DNA of 50,073 nucleotides, from assembly GCA_902555465.1 (NCBI GenBank), contig CACDSN010000010.1:1-50073 (forward strand), written 5' to 3'. Shown in pieces: positions 27,413-35,165 of this stretch; position 1 is the stretch's first letter, and each line of letters begins with the position of its first letter. The stretch is from an uncultured Pelagibacteraceae bacterium. GTDB taxonomy: Bacteria > Pseudomonadota > Alphaproteobacteria > Pelagibacterales > Pelagibacteraceae. Under the pieces are notes generated by a model. It saw nothing but the letters and a program-made list of their open reading frames with translations. It had not been told where the DNA came from and searched no databases. The position numbers and the translations under genes are program-made.

Positions 27413-27970
27413 TAAATTTATTATTTTTAAATATTCTTCTTTTTCTATATCAAGAACTCTTTTTGAAGTATGAAAATCAAATCCCGAACGAGCTAAAATA
27501 CCAAGATCTTTTTTCATAAATAAAGGTCTATTATTTTCGTCTCTAGCTGGACCAATTCTTTTTTTTTTACAAATTTTTATAGCCGAAAAAAAATCCTGGT
27601 CTTCATTGTTCTCTTTAATTTCACTTAAAGTTTCATTAATATATTTATCTCTAACGCCTTTAGAGAGTAAATAATTTCTAATTTTATTTATTGAACTTCC
27701 TCTTTGTATTAAACTTTTAGCCTTAGAATTAGAATAAAATTTATCATTAATAAATTTAGTTTTTTCAAGATCTTCCAAAACTACATCTATTAAATCTGTT
27801 ATATTCTTTTTGCTTACATTGGCTGCACCTGATTTTAAATATTTTTTAAGCAAATAAGTTCTAAGCTGTTGTTTTGAAGGCGCATATTTTTCAATATAAA
27901 CAAAAGCAAAATTTCTCATTTCCTCAACTGTTGCCTCAAGATTTTTTTTTCTGTTTTTTATAGGAATCAT
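27407..27970 (-). CDS. recX: Regulatory protein RecX
   Basis: A 187-residue helical-repeat protein that modulates RecA filaments. The family patterns are visible: a first repeat with FAFVYIEKYAPSKQQLRTYLLKK, then VLEDLEKTKFINDKFYSNSKAKSLIQRGSSINKIRNYLLSKGV, then a C-terminal repeat ending in a RGFDF-like SGFDFHTSKRVLD. recA is not adjacent here, which is common. It is divergent from the ABA4-like gene, 28 bases away. Confidence 0.88.
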   Translation of the reverse strand: MIPIKNRKKNLEATVEEMRNFAFVYIEKYAPSKQQLRTYLLKKYLKSGAANVSKKNITDLIDVVLEDLEKTKFINDKFYSNSKAKSLIQRGSSINKIRNYLLSKGVRDKYINETLSEIKENNEDQDFFSAIKICKKKRIGPARDENNRPLFMKKDLGILARSGFDFHTSKRVLDIEKEEYLKIINLL

Positions 27971-27998
27971 TTTTTAAAGTTATATAATATATTCTTAT

Positions 27999-28472
27999 AT
28001 GCTTGAGCAAATATCAACTTACTTTACATTTGAAATGGTTTATCTGTGGTTGAATATAGGCGTTATACCATTTTGGTTAATGCTTATTTTTTTACCTAAT
28101 TCAAAATTAGGAAGTATTTTTGTAAGCTCAATATTTCCAATATTTATTTTAAGTGGAGCTTATGTTTATATTGTATACAAGTCTTTCCTAGGATCTTACG
28201 AATTTGATAGTAACTTTAGTTTATATCTTGGAATTAATGAATTAAGTGAATTATTTTCAAATCAAGAATTTTTAATAATTTTTTGGATACACTTTTTGGC
28301 TATAAATCTTTTTTGTGGATCTTGGATGTCAAAAGATGGTTCAAGACTTTTAATATCAAAATACTTAATGTTTTTTCCACTTATAATCACTTATTTTATT
28401 GGTCCACTAGGTGTTTTTATTTATTGGATCATTCGAATGTTTTATGCAAAAAAAATAAGTCTATATGACTAA
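27999..28472 (+). CDS. ABA4-like (DUF4281) membrane protein
   Basis: A 157-residue protein with four predicted helices. LNIGVIPFWLMLIFLPNS, WIHFLAINLFCGSWMSKDG and the end segment YFIGPLGVFIYWIIRMFY fit the ABA4-like family. Plant ABA4 acts in neoxanthin synthesis; bacterial members have no settled role. It overlaps the next gene by 8 bases, so the two are one unit. Confidence 0.82.
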   Translation: MLEQISTYFTFEMVYLWLNIGVIPFWLMLIFLPNSKLGSIFVSSIFPIFILSGAYVYIVYKSFLGSYEFDSNFSLYLGINELSELFSNQEFLIIFWIHFLAINLFCGSWMSKDGSRLLISKYLMFFPLIITYFIGPLGVFIYWIIRMFYAKKISLYD

Positions 28473-29049
28473 AGGTATAGATTTCTATTTTGATTTCATA
28501 AGCCCTTATTCATACATTGGACATAAGAGAATTGAACAACAAGGTAGTGAATTAAATTTTACCTACAAACCTATATTGTTAGGTGGACTTCATAAATCAT
28601 GGAACATTACGCCTCAAGCTTTTATAGAACCAAAAAAACAATTTATGATTATGGATTGTGAAATGGTTTCAAAAAAATTAAATATTGATTTTAAATTCAA
28701 TTCTAAATTTCCACTAGGTACAGTAAAACTAATGAGAGGATGCTTAACATTAGAGGGTGAACAGTTAAATAAGTATATAAAACTAATTTTTGATGCGTAT
28801 TGGAAAGATGATATCGACATAAGTGGTAATGCAAATCTTTCAAGTTTATTAGCAAAAATTGATATCAATATTGATGATTTTCATAAAAAAACTGAAGCTG
28901 AAGAAATTAAAGAAAGATTAAAAAAGTTAACCAATGATGCGTTTAAAAAAAACATATTTGGTGCTCCAACATATGTTGTAAACAATAAAAACTTTTGGGG
29001 ACAAGATAGAATTGAGTTTGCTATTGAGGAACTAAACTCTATTACTTAA
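28465..29049 (+). CDS. DsbA-fold 2-hydroxychromene-2-carboxylate isomerase-like protein
   Basis: A 194-residue thioredoxin-fold protein of the DsbA/HCCA isomerase group. The N-terminus DFYFDFISPYSYIGHKRIEQ has serine where thiol oxidoreductases have a CXXC motif, as in the kappa-class isomerases. The C-terminus holds FGAPTYVVNNKNFWGQDRIEF. Family members isomerise 2-hydroxychromene-2-carboxylate with glutathione, but they are also found in bacteria with no aromatic pathway. The natural substrate is open. It overlaps the 3' end of the convergent rhodanese by 8 bases. Confidence 0.83.
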   Translation: MTKGIDFYFDFISPYSYIGHKRIEQQGSELNFTYKPILLGGLHKSWNITPQAFIEPKKQFMIMDCEMVSKKLNIDFKFNSKFPLGTVKLMRGCLTLEGEQLNKYIKLIFDAYWKDDIDISGNANLSSLLAKIDINIDDFHKKTEAEEIKERLKKLTNDAFKKNIFGAPTYVVNNKNFWGQDRIEFAIEELNSIT

Positions 29050-29416
29050 CTTTAAACTTGGAGTTTTGAAGAACTGAAAAACCGCCTTGGATGTGAGAAA
29101 CTTTTTTGCATCCCATTTCTTGTAAGGTTTTAACAGTTAAAGCAGATCTACCGCCAGCAGCACAAAAAAGAACAGTTTCTTTATTTGTATCTATAATTCC
29201 ATTTTGAACAAGCGGCTCAAATTGAAATTCCAAATGGCTTCGCGGTATATTAATAGAATTTTCAATTGTACCGTTCATTTCAAGTTCGGAAGGCTCTCTT
29301 ATATCTATTAAATTACAATTATTTTCCTCAAAAAGCTTGAATGCATCATCAGCTGATATTGTTTTAACATCTTGCATAGCTTCTGAAACTAGGGTTTGCG
29401 CTGTTTTTATAGACAT
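29042..29416 (-). CDS. Single-domain rhodanese-like protein
   Basis: A 124-residue rhodanese domain: NLIDIREPSELEMNGTIENSINIPRS near residue 35 and the active loop FCAAGGRSA with Cys85. It is expected to carry persulfide sulfur or act in sulfur transfer. No signal peptide is seen, so it is cytoplasmic. It ends inside the convergent isomerase-like gene and is divergent from the next plus-strand gene with 19 bases between starts. Confidence 0.87.
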   Translation of the reverse strand: MSIKTAQTLVSEAMQDVKTISADDAFKLFEENNCNLIDIREPSELEMNGTIENSINIPRSHLEFQFEPLVQNGIIDTNKETVLFCAAGGRSALTVKTLQEMGCKKVSHIQGGFSVLQNSKFKVK

Positions 29417-29435
29417 AGTAAATATATATAAAGTT

Positions 29436-30422
29436 ATGCAAACAAATATATTAAAAAAAATTTTTGTAAAGCTAATTAAAGCACTTGGATTTGAAATTAT
29501 TGATCAAAATCAATTTAAATCTCCCACTTTAGACAAAGAGCTAAATGAACAACTTTCAAATATAAATAAATCAATTGTTCTTCCACTTGGAGAAGTTAAT
29601 TTATCAAGAAAAATATCAGATTTACTTATAATCTTTCGAACAAATTCAAATATTGAAATTTGGGATCAAAATAAAAAAAGAATTTTTGAAAAAGATAAAA
29701 TCGAATATGTTAAAAGATCATTAAATTCATTAATTAAATCAATGAAGTTACTAAAAAATAACTATCCTTCACTTAATGTAAATTTAATTATTTTAGATGA
29801 TAGATCGAAAGAAGAAAATCTAACAAAAATAAAAAACATTTTAGATAAATCTAATCAGGAATATGAAATCATTAATCACAAACATTCTGATCACAAAGAT
29901 ATAATCAAAGAACAGAAAACTATTGATACTTTTTCAAATTTATCAAGTCTACTAAAATGCTTTGAAATTGGTAAGAACAAAGGAAAAGATTTAATCTATT
30001 TTGTTGAAGATGATTATTTGCATTTTGACTACGCTTTAGAGGAAATGGTTGGTACTTACGAGAGAATATCGTCACAACTTGGTAAAGAATTATTTATTTG
30101 TCCTGCGGATTATCCTTTTCTTTATATGGACAATGAGAAAACAAACCTTTTGATTGGTAACAAAAGACATTGGAGGACAATAAGTAAAACATTATGTACA
30201 TTTATGACATCAAAAGAGATTTTGGATAGATATTGGGAAAACTTTTATCAAAACTGTCTCGATAGACTCGATCCATTTGAAAAACATTTAAATGAGATTT
30301 ACAAAAAAGAAGTTTGTATATCTCCTATTAAATCATTATCTATCCACATAACCAATGTTAACTCTAGTTATGGTTTGTCACCATTTATAGATTATAAAAA
30401 ACTTTGGGAGGAAAACGAATAA
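29436..30422 (+). CDS. GT-A-like protein of unknown substrate
   Basis: I place the start at 29436 (MQTNILKKIF), giving 328 residues; an earlier ATG at 29337 lies inside the opposite rhodanese gene. The segment LNVNLIILDDRSKEEN and the later IYFVEDDYLHFDYALEEM look like the nucleotide-sugar and metal-binding aspartates of GT-A glycosyltransferases. The rest, including KRHWRTISKTLCTFMTSKEIL, is unfamiliar. The likely role is modification of a surface glycan. The stop codon directly abuts the bcp start. Confidence 0.65.
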   Translation: MQTNILKKIFVKLIKALGFEIIDQNQFKSPTLDKELNEQLSNINKSIVLPLGEVNLSRKISDLLIIFRTNSNIEIWDQNKKRIFEKDKIEYVKRSLNSLIKSMKLLKNNYPSLNVNLIILDDRSKEENLTKIKNILDKSNQEYEIINHKHSDHKDIIKEQKTIDTFSNLSSLLKCFEIGKNKGKDLIYFVEDDYLHFDYALEEMVGTYERISSQLGKELFICPADYPFLYMDNEKTNLLIGNKRHWRTISKTLCTFMTSKEILDRYWENFYQNCLDRLDPFEKHLNEIYKKEVCISPIKSLSIHITNVNSSYGLSPFIDYKKLWEENE

Positions 30423-30884
30423 ATGCCAAATTTAATAGGAAAAAAAGCGCCTAATTTTAAATTAAGCTCAACCTCAGGAAAGGTAGTTGAATTAGGTAAA
30501 ATTAAATCAAAATATGTTGTTTTATATTTTTATCCAAAAGATGACACACCTGGTTGCACTCTAGAGACCAAGGATTTTAACTCATTATTACCAAAATTTA
30601 AAAAAGCAAAATGTGAGGTATTTGGTATTTCAAAAGATAGTCTCGAAAGCCACAAAAAATTTAAGGAAAAATATAAAGTAAAATTTGAACTTCTTTCTGA
30701 TGAAGATAAGAAGTCAATTAAAGCTTATAAAACTTGGGGTAAAAAAAAGTTTATGGGCAAGGAATTCATGGGTCAAATAAGAAGTACATTTTTAATTAAA
30801 GATAATAAAATTTTACATGAATGGCGTAACGTTAGAGTGAAAGCCCACGCTAAAGAAGTATTAAATTTTTTAAAGTCCAAATAA
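30423..30884 (+). CDS. bcp: Thiol peroxidase, Bcp/PrxQ family
   Basis: A 153-residue peroxiredoxin that reduces hydroperoxides. The peroxidatic Cys45 is in YFYPKDDTPGCTLE. The Cys50 of Escherichia coli Bcp is a lysine here, so it is a 1-Cys form or resolves through another thiol (Cys63 region). The C-terminal RSTFLIKDNKILHEW motif is typical. It follows the GT-A-like gene without a gap and ends at a strong terminator. Confidence 0.93.
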   Translation: MPNLIGKKAPNFKLSSTSGKVVELGKIKSKYVVLYFYPKDDTPGCTLETKDFNSLLPKFKKAKCEVFGISKDSLESHKKFKEKYKVKFELLSDEDKKSIKAYKTWGKKKFMGKEFMGQIRSTFLIKDNKILHEWRNVRVKAHAKEVLNFLKSK

Positions 30885-30913
30885 AAAAAAGGCCCGTATT
30901 ACCGGGCCTTTTT
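30885..30913 (+). terminator. Intrinsic terminator after bcp, usable from both sides
   Basis: The stem GGCCCG pairs with CGGGCC (30891-30896 with 30903-30908), and flanking A and T tracts extend the helix. With a T run after it on the plus strand and A residues before it, it can end bcp transcription and also that of convergent amtB. Confidence 0.9.
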
Positions 30914-30942
30914 AATTGTTAACGTAAAAGGGAGAATGTTAA

Positions 30943-32238
30943 CTAATCTCTTATTGCGTAAGCAATTACTCCAGTTTCAGTAACGTCGGTACCTTTCAGT
31001 TCACCTTCTTTACTTAATCTAATACCAATTGTATTTTTCATAATCGCCCAAACAATAAGCGATACAATAAATACAAAGACATTAATCGAAACTACTCCAA
31101 GTAATTGAGCTCCAAAGTTTGTATCTGGGTTTGTTATTGGTACAGCTAATGTTCCCCAAATTCCAGCAAACAAGTGTGCGGGTATTGCACCTACAACATC
31201 GTCTATTTTTAGGGAGAACAATAATTTTGTTCCATACACAACTATTACACCACCTACAGCTCCAATTAAAATTGCTGCTATTGGTGACGGCATAAGCGGT
31301 TCTGCTGTTATTGCAACTAATCCACCTATACATCCATTTAACATTTGAATAACGTCTGTTTTACCAAACCCTAATCTTGTTACAAAAGCTGCAGCCATAA
31401 CTCCACCTGCACCTGCTAAGAATGTATTCATAAAGATAGTTGATACTGCGATAGCGTCGTCCGCTGTTCCCATTGCTAATTGTGAACCACCATTAAATCC
31501 AAACCAACCTAACCATAAAATAAATATACCTATTGTTACTAGTGGAATAGATGATGCTGCGAAAGGTTTTAAAGGTTTTGCTTCACCTTTACTTCCAAAT
31601 CTACCTAATCTTGGTCCTAACAACATGGCACCTGCTAATGCAGCCGCACCTCCAGTTGAGTGAACAAGTGTTGATCCAGCAAAGTCTGAAAAACCAGCAG
31701 ATGCTAACCATCCACCACCCCATTGCCATCCCATAACAATTGGATAAATAATTCCTGATAATATTGCAGCAAATAAAAAGAACGGCCACAGTTTAATTCT
31801 TTCTGCTAATGTTCCAGATACAATAGAAACTGTAGTTGCACAAAATACCATTTGGAAATACCAATCTGAACCATCAGAATATCCCGTATCTACAGCACTT
31901 GCATCTGACCATGGAATAAATTTACCTATGTAACCACCCTCGGGTATACCGTAAGCCAAATTATATCCAAAAAGCCAAAACATTATTCCTGCTATTGAAA
32001 ATAAACCAATATTTTTAGCGCAAATTACAGATACACTTTTAGATGTAACTGAGCCTGCTTCTAACATGGCAAAACCTGCTGCCATAAACATGACTAGAAA
32101 TCCACAAACTAAAAATAAAAAAGTATTTAAAATAAATCCTACTTCAGCTGAAACTGTAGTCTCTGCTGCAGCTGGCATTATAAACCATAATGAAAATCCA
32201 ACTGTAAGTAAGGACAATTTTTTTAAAAATTTAAACAT
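30943..32238 (-). CDS. amtB: Ammonium transporter
   Basis: A 431-residue Amt/MEP/Rh channel with an N-terminal signal-like helix (LLTVGFSLWFIMPAAAE) and 11 core helices. Hallmarks are AGFAMLEAGSV near residue 65, VHSTGGAAALAGAMLLGPR, and GIFILWLGWFGFNGGS. The C-terminal GVSINVFVFIVSLIVW and KEGELKGTDVTETGVIAY region is the GlnK-binding tail. No glnK lies next to it. Upstream lies a 17-base inverted repeat that may be regulatory. Confidence 0.96.
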   Translation of the reverse strand: MFKFLKKLSLLTVGFSLWFIMPAAAETTVSAEVGFILNTFLFLVCGFLVMFMAAGFAMLEAGSVTSKSVSVICAKNIGLFSIAGIMFWLFGYNLAYGIPEGGYIGKFIPWSDASAVDTGYSDGSDWYFQMVFCATTVSIVSGTLAERIKLWPFFLFAAILSGIIYPIVMGWQWGGGWLASAGFSDFAGSTLVHSTGGAAALAGAMLLGPRLGRFGSKGEAKPLKPFAASSIPLVTIGIFILWLGWFGFNGGSQLAMGTADDAIAVSTIFMNTFLAGAGGVMAAAFVTRLGFGKTDVIQMLNGCIGGLVAITAEPLMPSPIAAILIGAVGGVIVVYGTKLLFSLKIDDVVGAIPAHLFAGIWGTLAVPITNPDTNFGAQLLGVVSINVFVFIVSLIVWAIMKNTIGIRLSKEGELKGTDVTETGVIAYAIRD

Positions 32239-32314
32239 ATATCTCCTTAAAATTAATTTGGAGTTCTTATATTTAAAAAACTTATTTAAACTATTGATTA
32301 TACTAAAATATAGG

Positions 32315-32331
32315 TATGCAGTTTTTGCATA
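32315..32331. promoter_or_regulatory. Inverted repeat upstream of amtB
   Basis: TATGCA and TGCATA flank a 5-base spacer in the gap between amtB and the hupB terminator. The site is about 77 bases upstream of the amtB start. It could be an operator or a small RNA hairpin; there is only sequence symmetry to go on. Confidence 0.3.
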
Positions 32332-32334
32332 TAG

Positions 32335-32375
32335 AAACAGCCTTTACTAATTTTAAGAATTAATAAAGGCTGTTT
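32335..32375 (-). terminator. Hairpin terminator after the HU gene
   Basis: AAACAGCCTTTA (32335-32346) is perfectly complementary to TAAAGGCTGTTT (32364-32375) with a 17-base loop. It lies 10 bases past the HU stop codon. The U tract on the minus strand is short, so termination may be partial. Confidence 0.65.
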
Positions 32376-32384
32376 AAAAAAGAA

Positions 32385-32660
32385 TTATCGGTTGAAGACT
32401 TCTTTAAGCGCTTTTGCTGGTAAAAATTTTACCTTTTGAGAAGCAGCGATTTGGATTTGCTCACCAGTTCTTGGGTTTCTACCAACTCTAGCTTTTCTTT
32501 TAGCTACTTTATAAGTACCAAAACCAGCAATTTTTACTGAATCGTCATTTTTCAATGCGTCCAAAATAGTGTTGGTAATAGTATCAAAAGTACGCTCTGC
32601 ATCAGCTTTGCTTTGATTTAGCTTGTCTGACAGTTTTGCTACTAGTTGTTTCTTGTTCAT
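32385..32660 (-). CDS. hupB: DNA-binding protein HU
   Basis: A 91-residue HU/IHF-family nucleoid protein: MNKKQLVAKLSDKLNQSKADAERTFD, then VKIAGFGTYKVAKRKARVGRNPRTGE with the proline of the DNA-intercalating arm, ending KFLPAKALKEVFNR. HU is favoured over IHF by the arm sequence and the N-terminus. It lies between amtB and rseP on the same strand, with its own leader and terminator. Confidence 0.95.
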   Translation of the reverse strand: MNKKQLVAKLSDKLNQSKADAERTFDTITNTILDALKNDDSVKIAGFGTYKVAKRKARVGRNPRTGEQIQIAASQKVKFLPAKALKEVFNR

Positions 32661-32747
32661 TTTTAGCTCCAGTGTTAGGTTATTTACACTTTTTTATAAA
32701 ATCCTTGATTTTTCAAGCTTTTTTTTTGTGTTAATTAATATTTATTA

Positions 32748-32761
32748 CACAATATATTGTG
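32748..32761. promoter_or_regulatory. 14-base perfect palindrome between rseP and HU genes
   Basis: CACAATATATTGTG is a perfect palindrome about 50 bases beyond the rseP stop codon and about 88 bases upstream of the HU start. It might be an operator for the HU gene. In AT-rich DNA a chance palindrome of this length is possible. Confidence 0.3.
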
Positions 32762-32811
32762 CTCTTAAAGTGTTGATTTTATTAGCTTTTTATTAAATTG
32801 ATGAGAAACCC

Positions 32812-33921
32812 TTAAAATAAGCCAATATCTTTGAGATCATTAAAGGTCGCAAAAAACATTAAAGATAGCAATAAAAACATTCCGATTCGAAAGAAACCCT
32901 CTTGTGTTTTTTGACTTAAAGGACGTCCTAAAACTTTTTCAAATCCATAAAACATTAAATGACCTCCATCCAACATTGGTATTGGAAATAAGTTAATTAA
33001 TCCAAGACTTATTGAGATATAAGCCATCATGCTTAAAAAAGGAATTATTCCAAATTCTGCGACTTGACCTGATATTTTGGCAATACGTATTGGCCCTCCT
33101 AATTGAGAACTATCGCCCTTTCCTAACAGCATAGATCCAAGATATTTTAATGTTGAGGTGGTTACAAAATATACTTCACCAACAGACTGTATTAACGCTT
33201 GCGCTGGGCCTAATTTTTTATGATTAATTTCATTTTTATAAGGACTTAACTTAATACCTACCATTCTCTTATTAATTTTATTTCCAAGATTATCTTCAGC
33301 AAGTACAACATTTGGTTTTACTTTAAATAATATTTCTTGATCGTATCTAGAAACTTTAAAATCAATATATTCAGATGTTGACATAGCAATAAGTTTGGAA
33401 ACATCTAAAATGCTTTCTACTTTATTGTTATCTATTTCTAAAATAACATCATTTTTCATTAAACCAGCTGTTTCTGCAGGACTATCTTTCTGTACTTCAT
33501 TAATTAATGCTGGGGTAAAGTCCTTACCAACAAACATATAAATAGATAAAAAAATCACAATAGCTAATAAGAAATTAGCTAAAGGACCACCAAATACAAT
33601 TAAGGATCTTTGATATAATGGTTTTGTTACAAATAATTTTTCTTGGTCTTCTTTTTTATATTTTTTTAACAATTCTTCTTGGTCTGCTTGTGAAAATACA
33701 TTCCTATCACCAAAAAATTTTACATACCCTCCTAAAGGTATCCAGCAAATCTTCCAACGAGTTCCTGATTTATCATTCCAACCAATTAATTCTTTTCCAA
33801 AACCAATTGAAAAATCTGTAACTCCTACACCATATCTTCTTGCGAAATAATAATGTCCATACTCATGAATAAAAACAACAACAAGTATTAAAATGATAAA
33901 AGGAATTACAAAATCAAACAT
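32812..33921 (-). CDS. rseP: Site-2 zinc protease RseP-type
   Basis: A 369-residue inner-membrane metalloprotease that cleaves anti-sigma factors or signal remnants within the membrane. The zinc motif HEYGH is in the first helix (His19, Glu20, His23). One PDZ domain (VQKDSPAETAGLMKNDVILEIDN) follows, then the third zinc ligand in NLFPIPMLDGGHLMFY. In most bacteria the gene lies beside bamA and dxr; that is not so in this window. Confidence 0.94.
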   Translation of the reverse strand: MFDFVIPFIILILVVVFIHEYGHYYFARRYGVGVTDFSIGFGKELIGWNDKSGTRWKICWIPLGGYVKFFGDRNVFSQADQEELLKKYKKEDQEKLFVTKPLYQRSLIVFGGPLANFLLAIVIFLSIYMFVGKDFTPALINEVQKDSPAETAGLMKNDVILEIDNNKVESILDVSKLIAMSTSEYIDFKVSRYDQEILFKVKPNVVLAEDNLGNKINKRMVGIKLSPYKNEINHKKLGPAQALIQSVGEVYFVTTSTLKYLGSMLLGKGDSSQLGGPIRIAKISGQVAEFGIIPFLSMMAYISISLGLINLFPIPMLDGGHLMFYGFEKVLGRPLSQKTQEGFFRIGMFLLLSLMFFATFNDLKDIGLF

Positions 33922-33983
33922 TTAAAACTCTACAACATTTAAAAATTATTAACAATGCGTCATTATTTGATAAATTTCTCATT

Positions 33984-35147
33984 TTAGAAGAGCTTTCCTA
34001 GCATGCTATGCTGATACATAATTCTCATATCATCTACCGATAGTTTTTTTGGATTTCCTCCTGTGGATGGGTCGGCTAAAGCCATTTTTGATAATTTTTC
34101 AATATCAAAATCTTTTTCCTCAATAACCTCTGATAGTTTATGAGGTATATTTAATTCTTTTCTTAAATCTAATACCCAGTTTAAAAATCCATCAAACGAA
34201 TTATCTTTTAAATCTAAATATTCACAAAGTTTAATTATTCTTTGTTCAATTTCTTTCTTATTAAATGATAAGACATAAGGCATAAAAATTGCATTTGATA
34301 AACCATGATGAACATTATTTAATGCGTTTACTGGATGACTTAACGAATGAATTGCACCTAGTCCTTTTTGAAATGCAGTTGATCCCATGCTTGCTGCTGT
34401 AAGCATATTCATTCTTGCTTCAATATCTTTTCCATTTTTAACAGCTTTTAAAAGCCACTTATTAATTAATTTCATTCCTTCTAATGCAATTCCATCAGCC
34501 ATTGGATGAAATCCTGGAGCACAGTATGCCTCCAGACAATGAGCTAATGCATCCATGCCAGTTGCTGCAGTAATCTTTGGGGGTAAATCTAAAGTTAAAA
34601 CTGGATCAAGAATTACAATTGAAGGTAAAAATTTTGGATGAAAAATAATTTTTTTTTCACCAGTCTTTTCGTTTAATATAACAGATGCTCTTCCTGTTTC
34701 TGAACCAGTACCAGCGGTAGTTGGAACAGCAACGATTGGAGCTATCGCATCTGAATTTGCTTTAGACCAGTTATCACCTATATCTTCAAATTCCCAAATA
34801 GATAAAGTTTGACCAGACATAAAAGCTATTGCTTTTCCAACATCTAAACCACTTCCTCCTCCGAAAGCAATTACACCGTCACATTTATTTTTTTTATAGA
34901 ACTCAACACCTTCTTCTACATTTGAGCCTGTTGGGTTACCAACTACATTTGAAAAAACTTCTACAGCTAAATTTTCTTTTATAAGTAAAGTAACTGCCTC
35001 TTCAATAATTTTACTTTTTGCTAAACCATTATCAGTAACTAGCAGTGGTTTATTGATATTTAGTTTATTACATGCAGAACCTAAATCTTTGATACGATTT
35101 TCTCCAACCCACATAGTTGTTGGATAGTTCCAATTATAATTTTGCAT
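33984..35147 (-). CDS. Iron-containing alcohol dehydrogenase
   Basis: A 387-residue type III NAD(P)-dependent alcohol dehydrogenase. The nucleotide-binding loop GVIAFGGGSGLDVGKAIA is near residue 95. Metal-ligand histidines are in TGMDALAHCLEAYCAPGFHPMADG and GAIHSLSHPVNALNNVHHG. SAR11 cells have been reported to oxidise methanol and small alcohols with an enzyme of this class, so that role is plausible. It lies 18 bases downstream of thiV and may be co-transcribed with it. Confidence 0.92.
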   Translation of the reverse strand: MQNYNWNYPTTMWVGENRIKDLGSACNKLNINKPLLVTDNGLAKSKIIEEAVTLLIKENLAVEVFSNVVGNPTGSNVEEGVEFYKKNKCDGVIAFGGGSGLDVGKAIAFMSGQTLSIWEFEDIGDNWSKANSDAIAPIVAVPTTAGTGSETGRASVILNEKTGEKKIIFHPKFLPSIVILDPVLTLDLPPKITAATGMDALAHCLEAYCAPGFHPMADGIALEGMKLINKWLLKAVKNGKDIEARMNMLTAASMGSTAFQKGLGAIHSLSHPVNALNNVHHGLSNAIFMPYVLSFNKKEIEQRIIKLCEYLDLKDNSFDGFLNWVLDLRKELNIPHKLSEVIEEKDFDIEKLSKMALADPSTGGNPKKLSVDDMRIMYQHSMLGKLF

Positions 35148-35165
35148 AATGTACAGTTATTAAGA

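Noticed and set aside
29337-29435. Early start for the GT-A-like gene
   Set aside because: It would run through the rhodanese gene on the opposite strand; the ATG at 29436 comes just after it.
31082-31333. Second frame on the minus strand inside amtB, rich in Cys and Trp
   Set aside because: An out-of-frame shadow of amtB; the Cys/Trp content comes from reading the Amt codons in the wrong frame.
32701-32725. CTTGATTTTTCAAG hairpin with T run as a plus-strand terminator
   Set aside because: No plus-strand gene lies upstream, and the stem is only five base pairs; likely chance.
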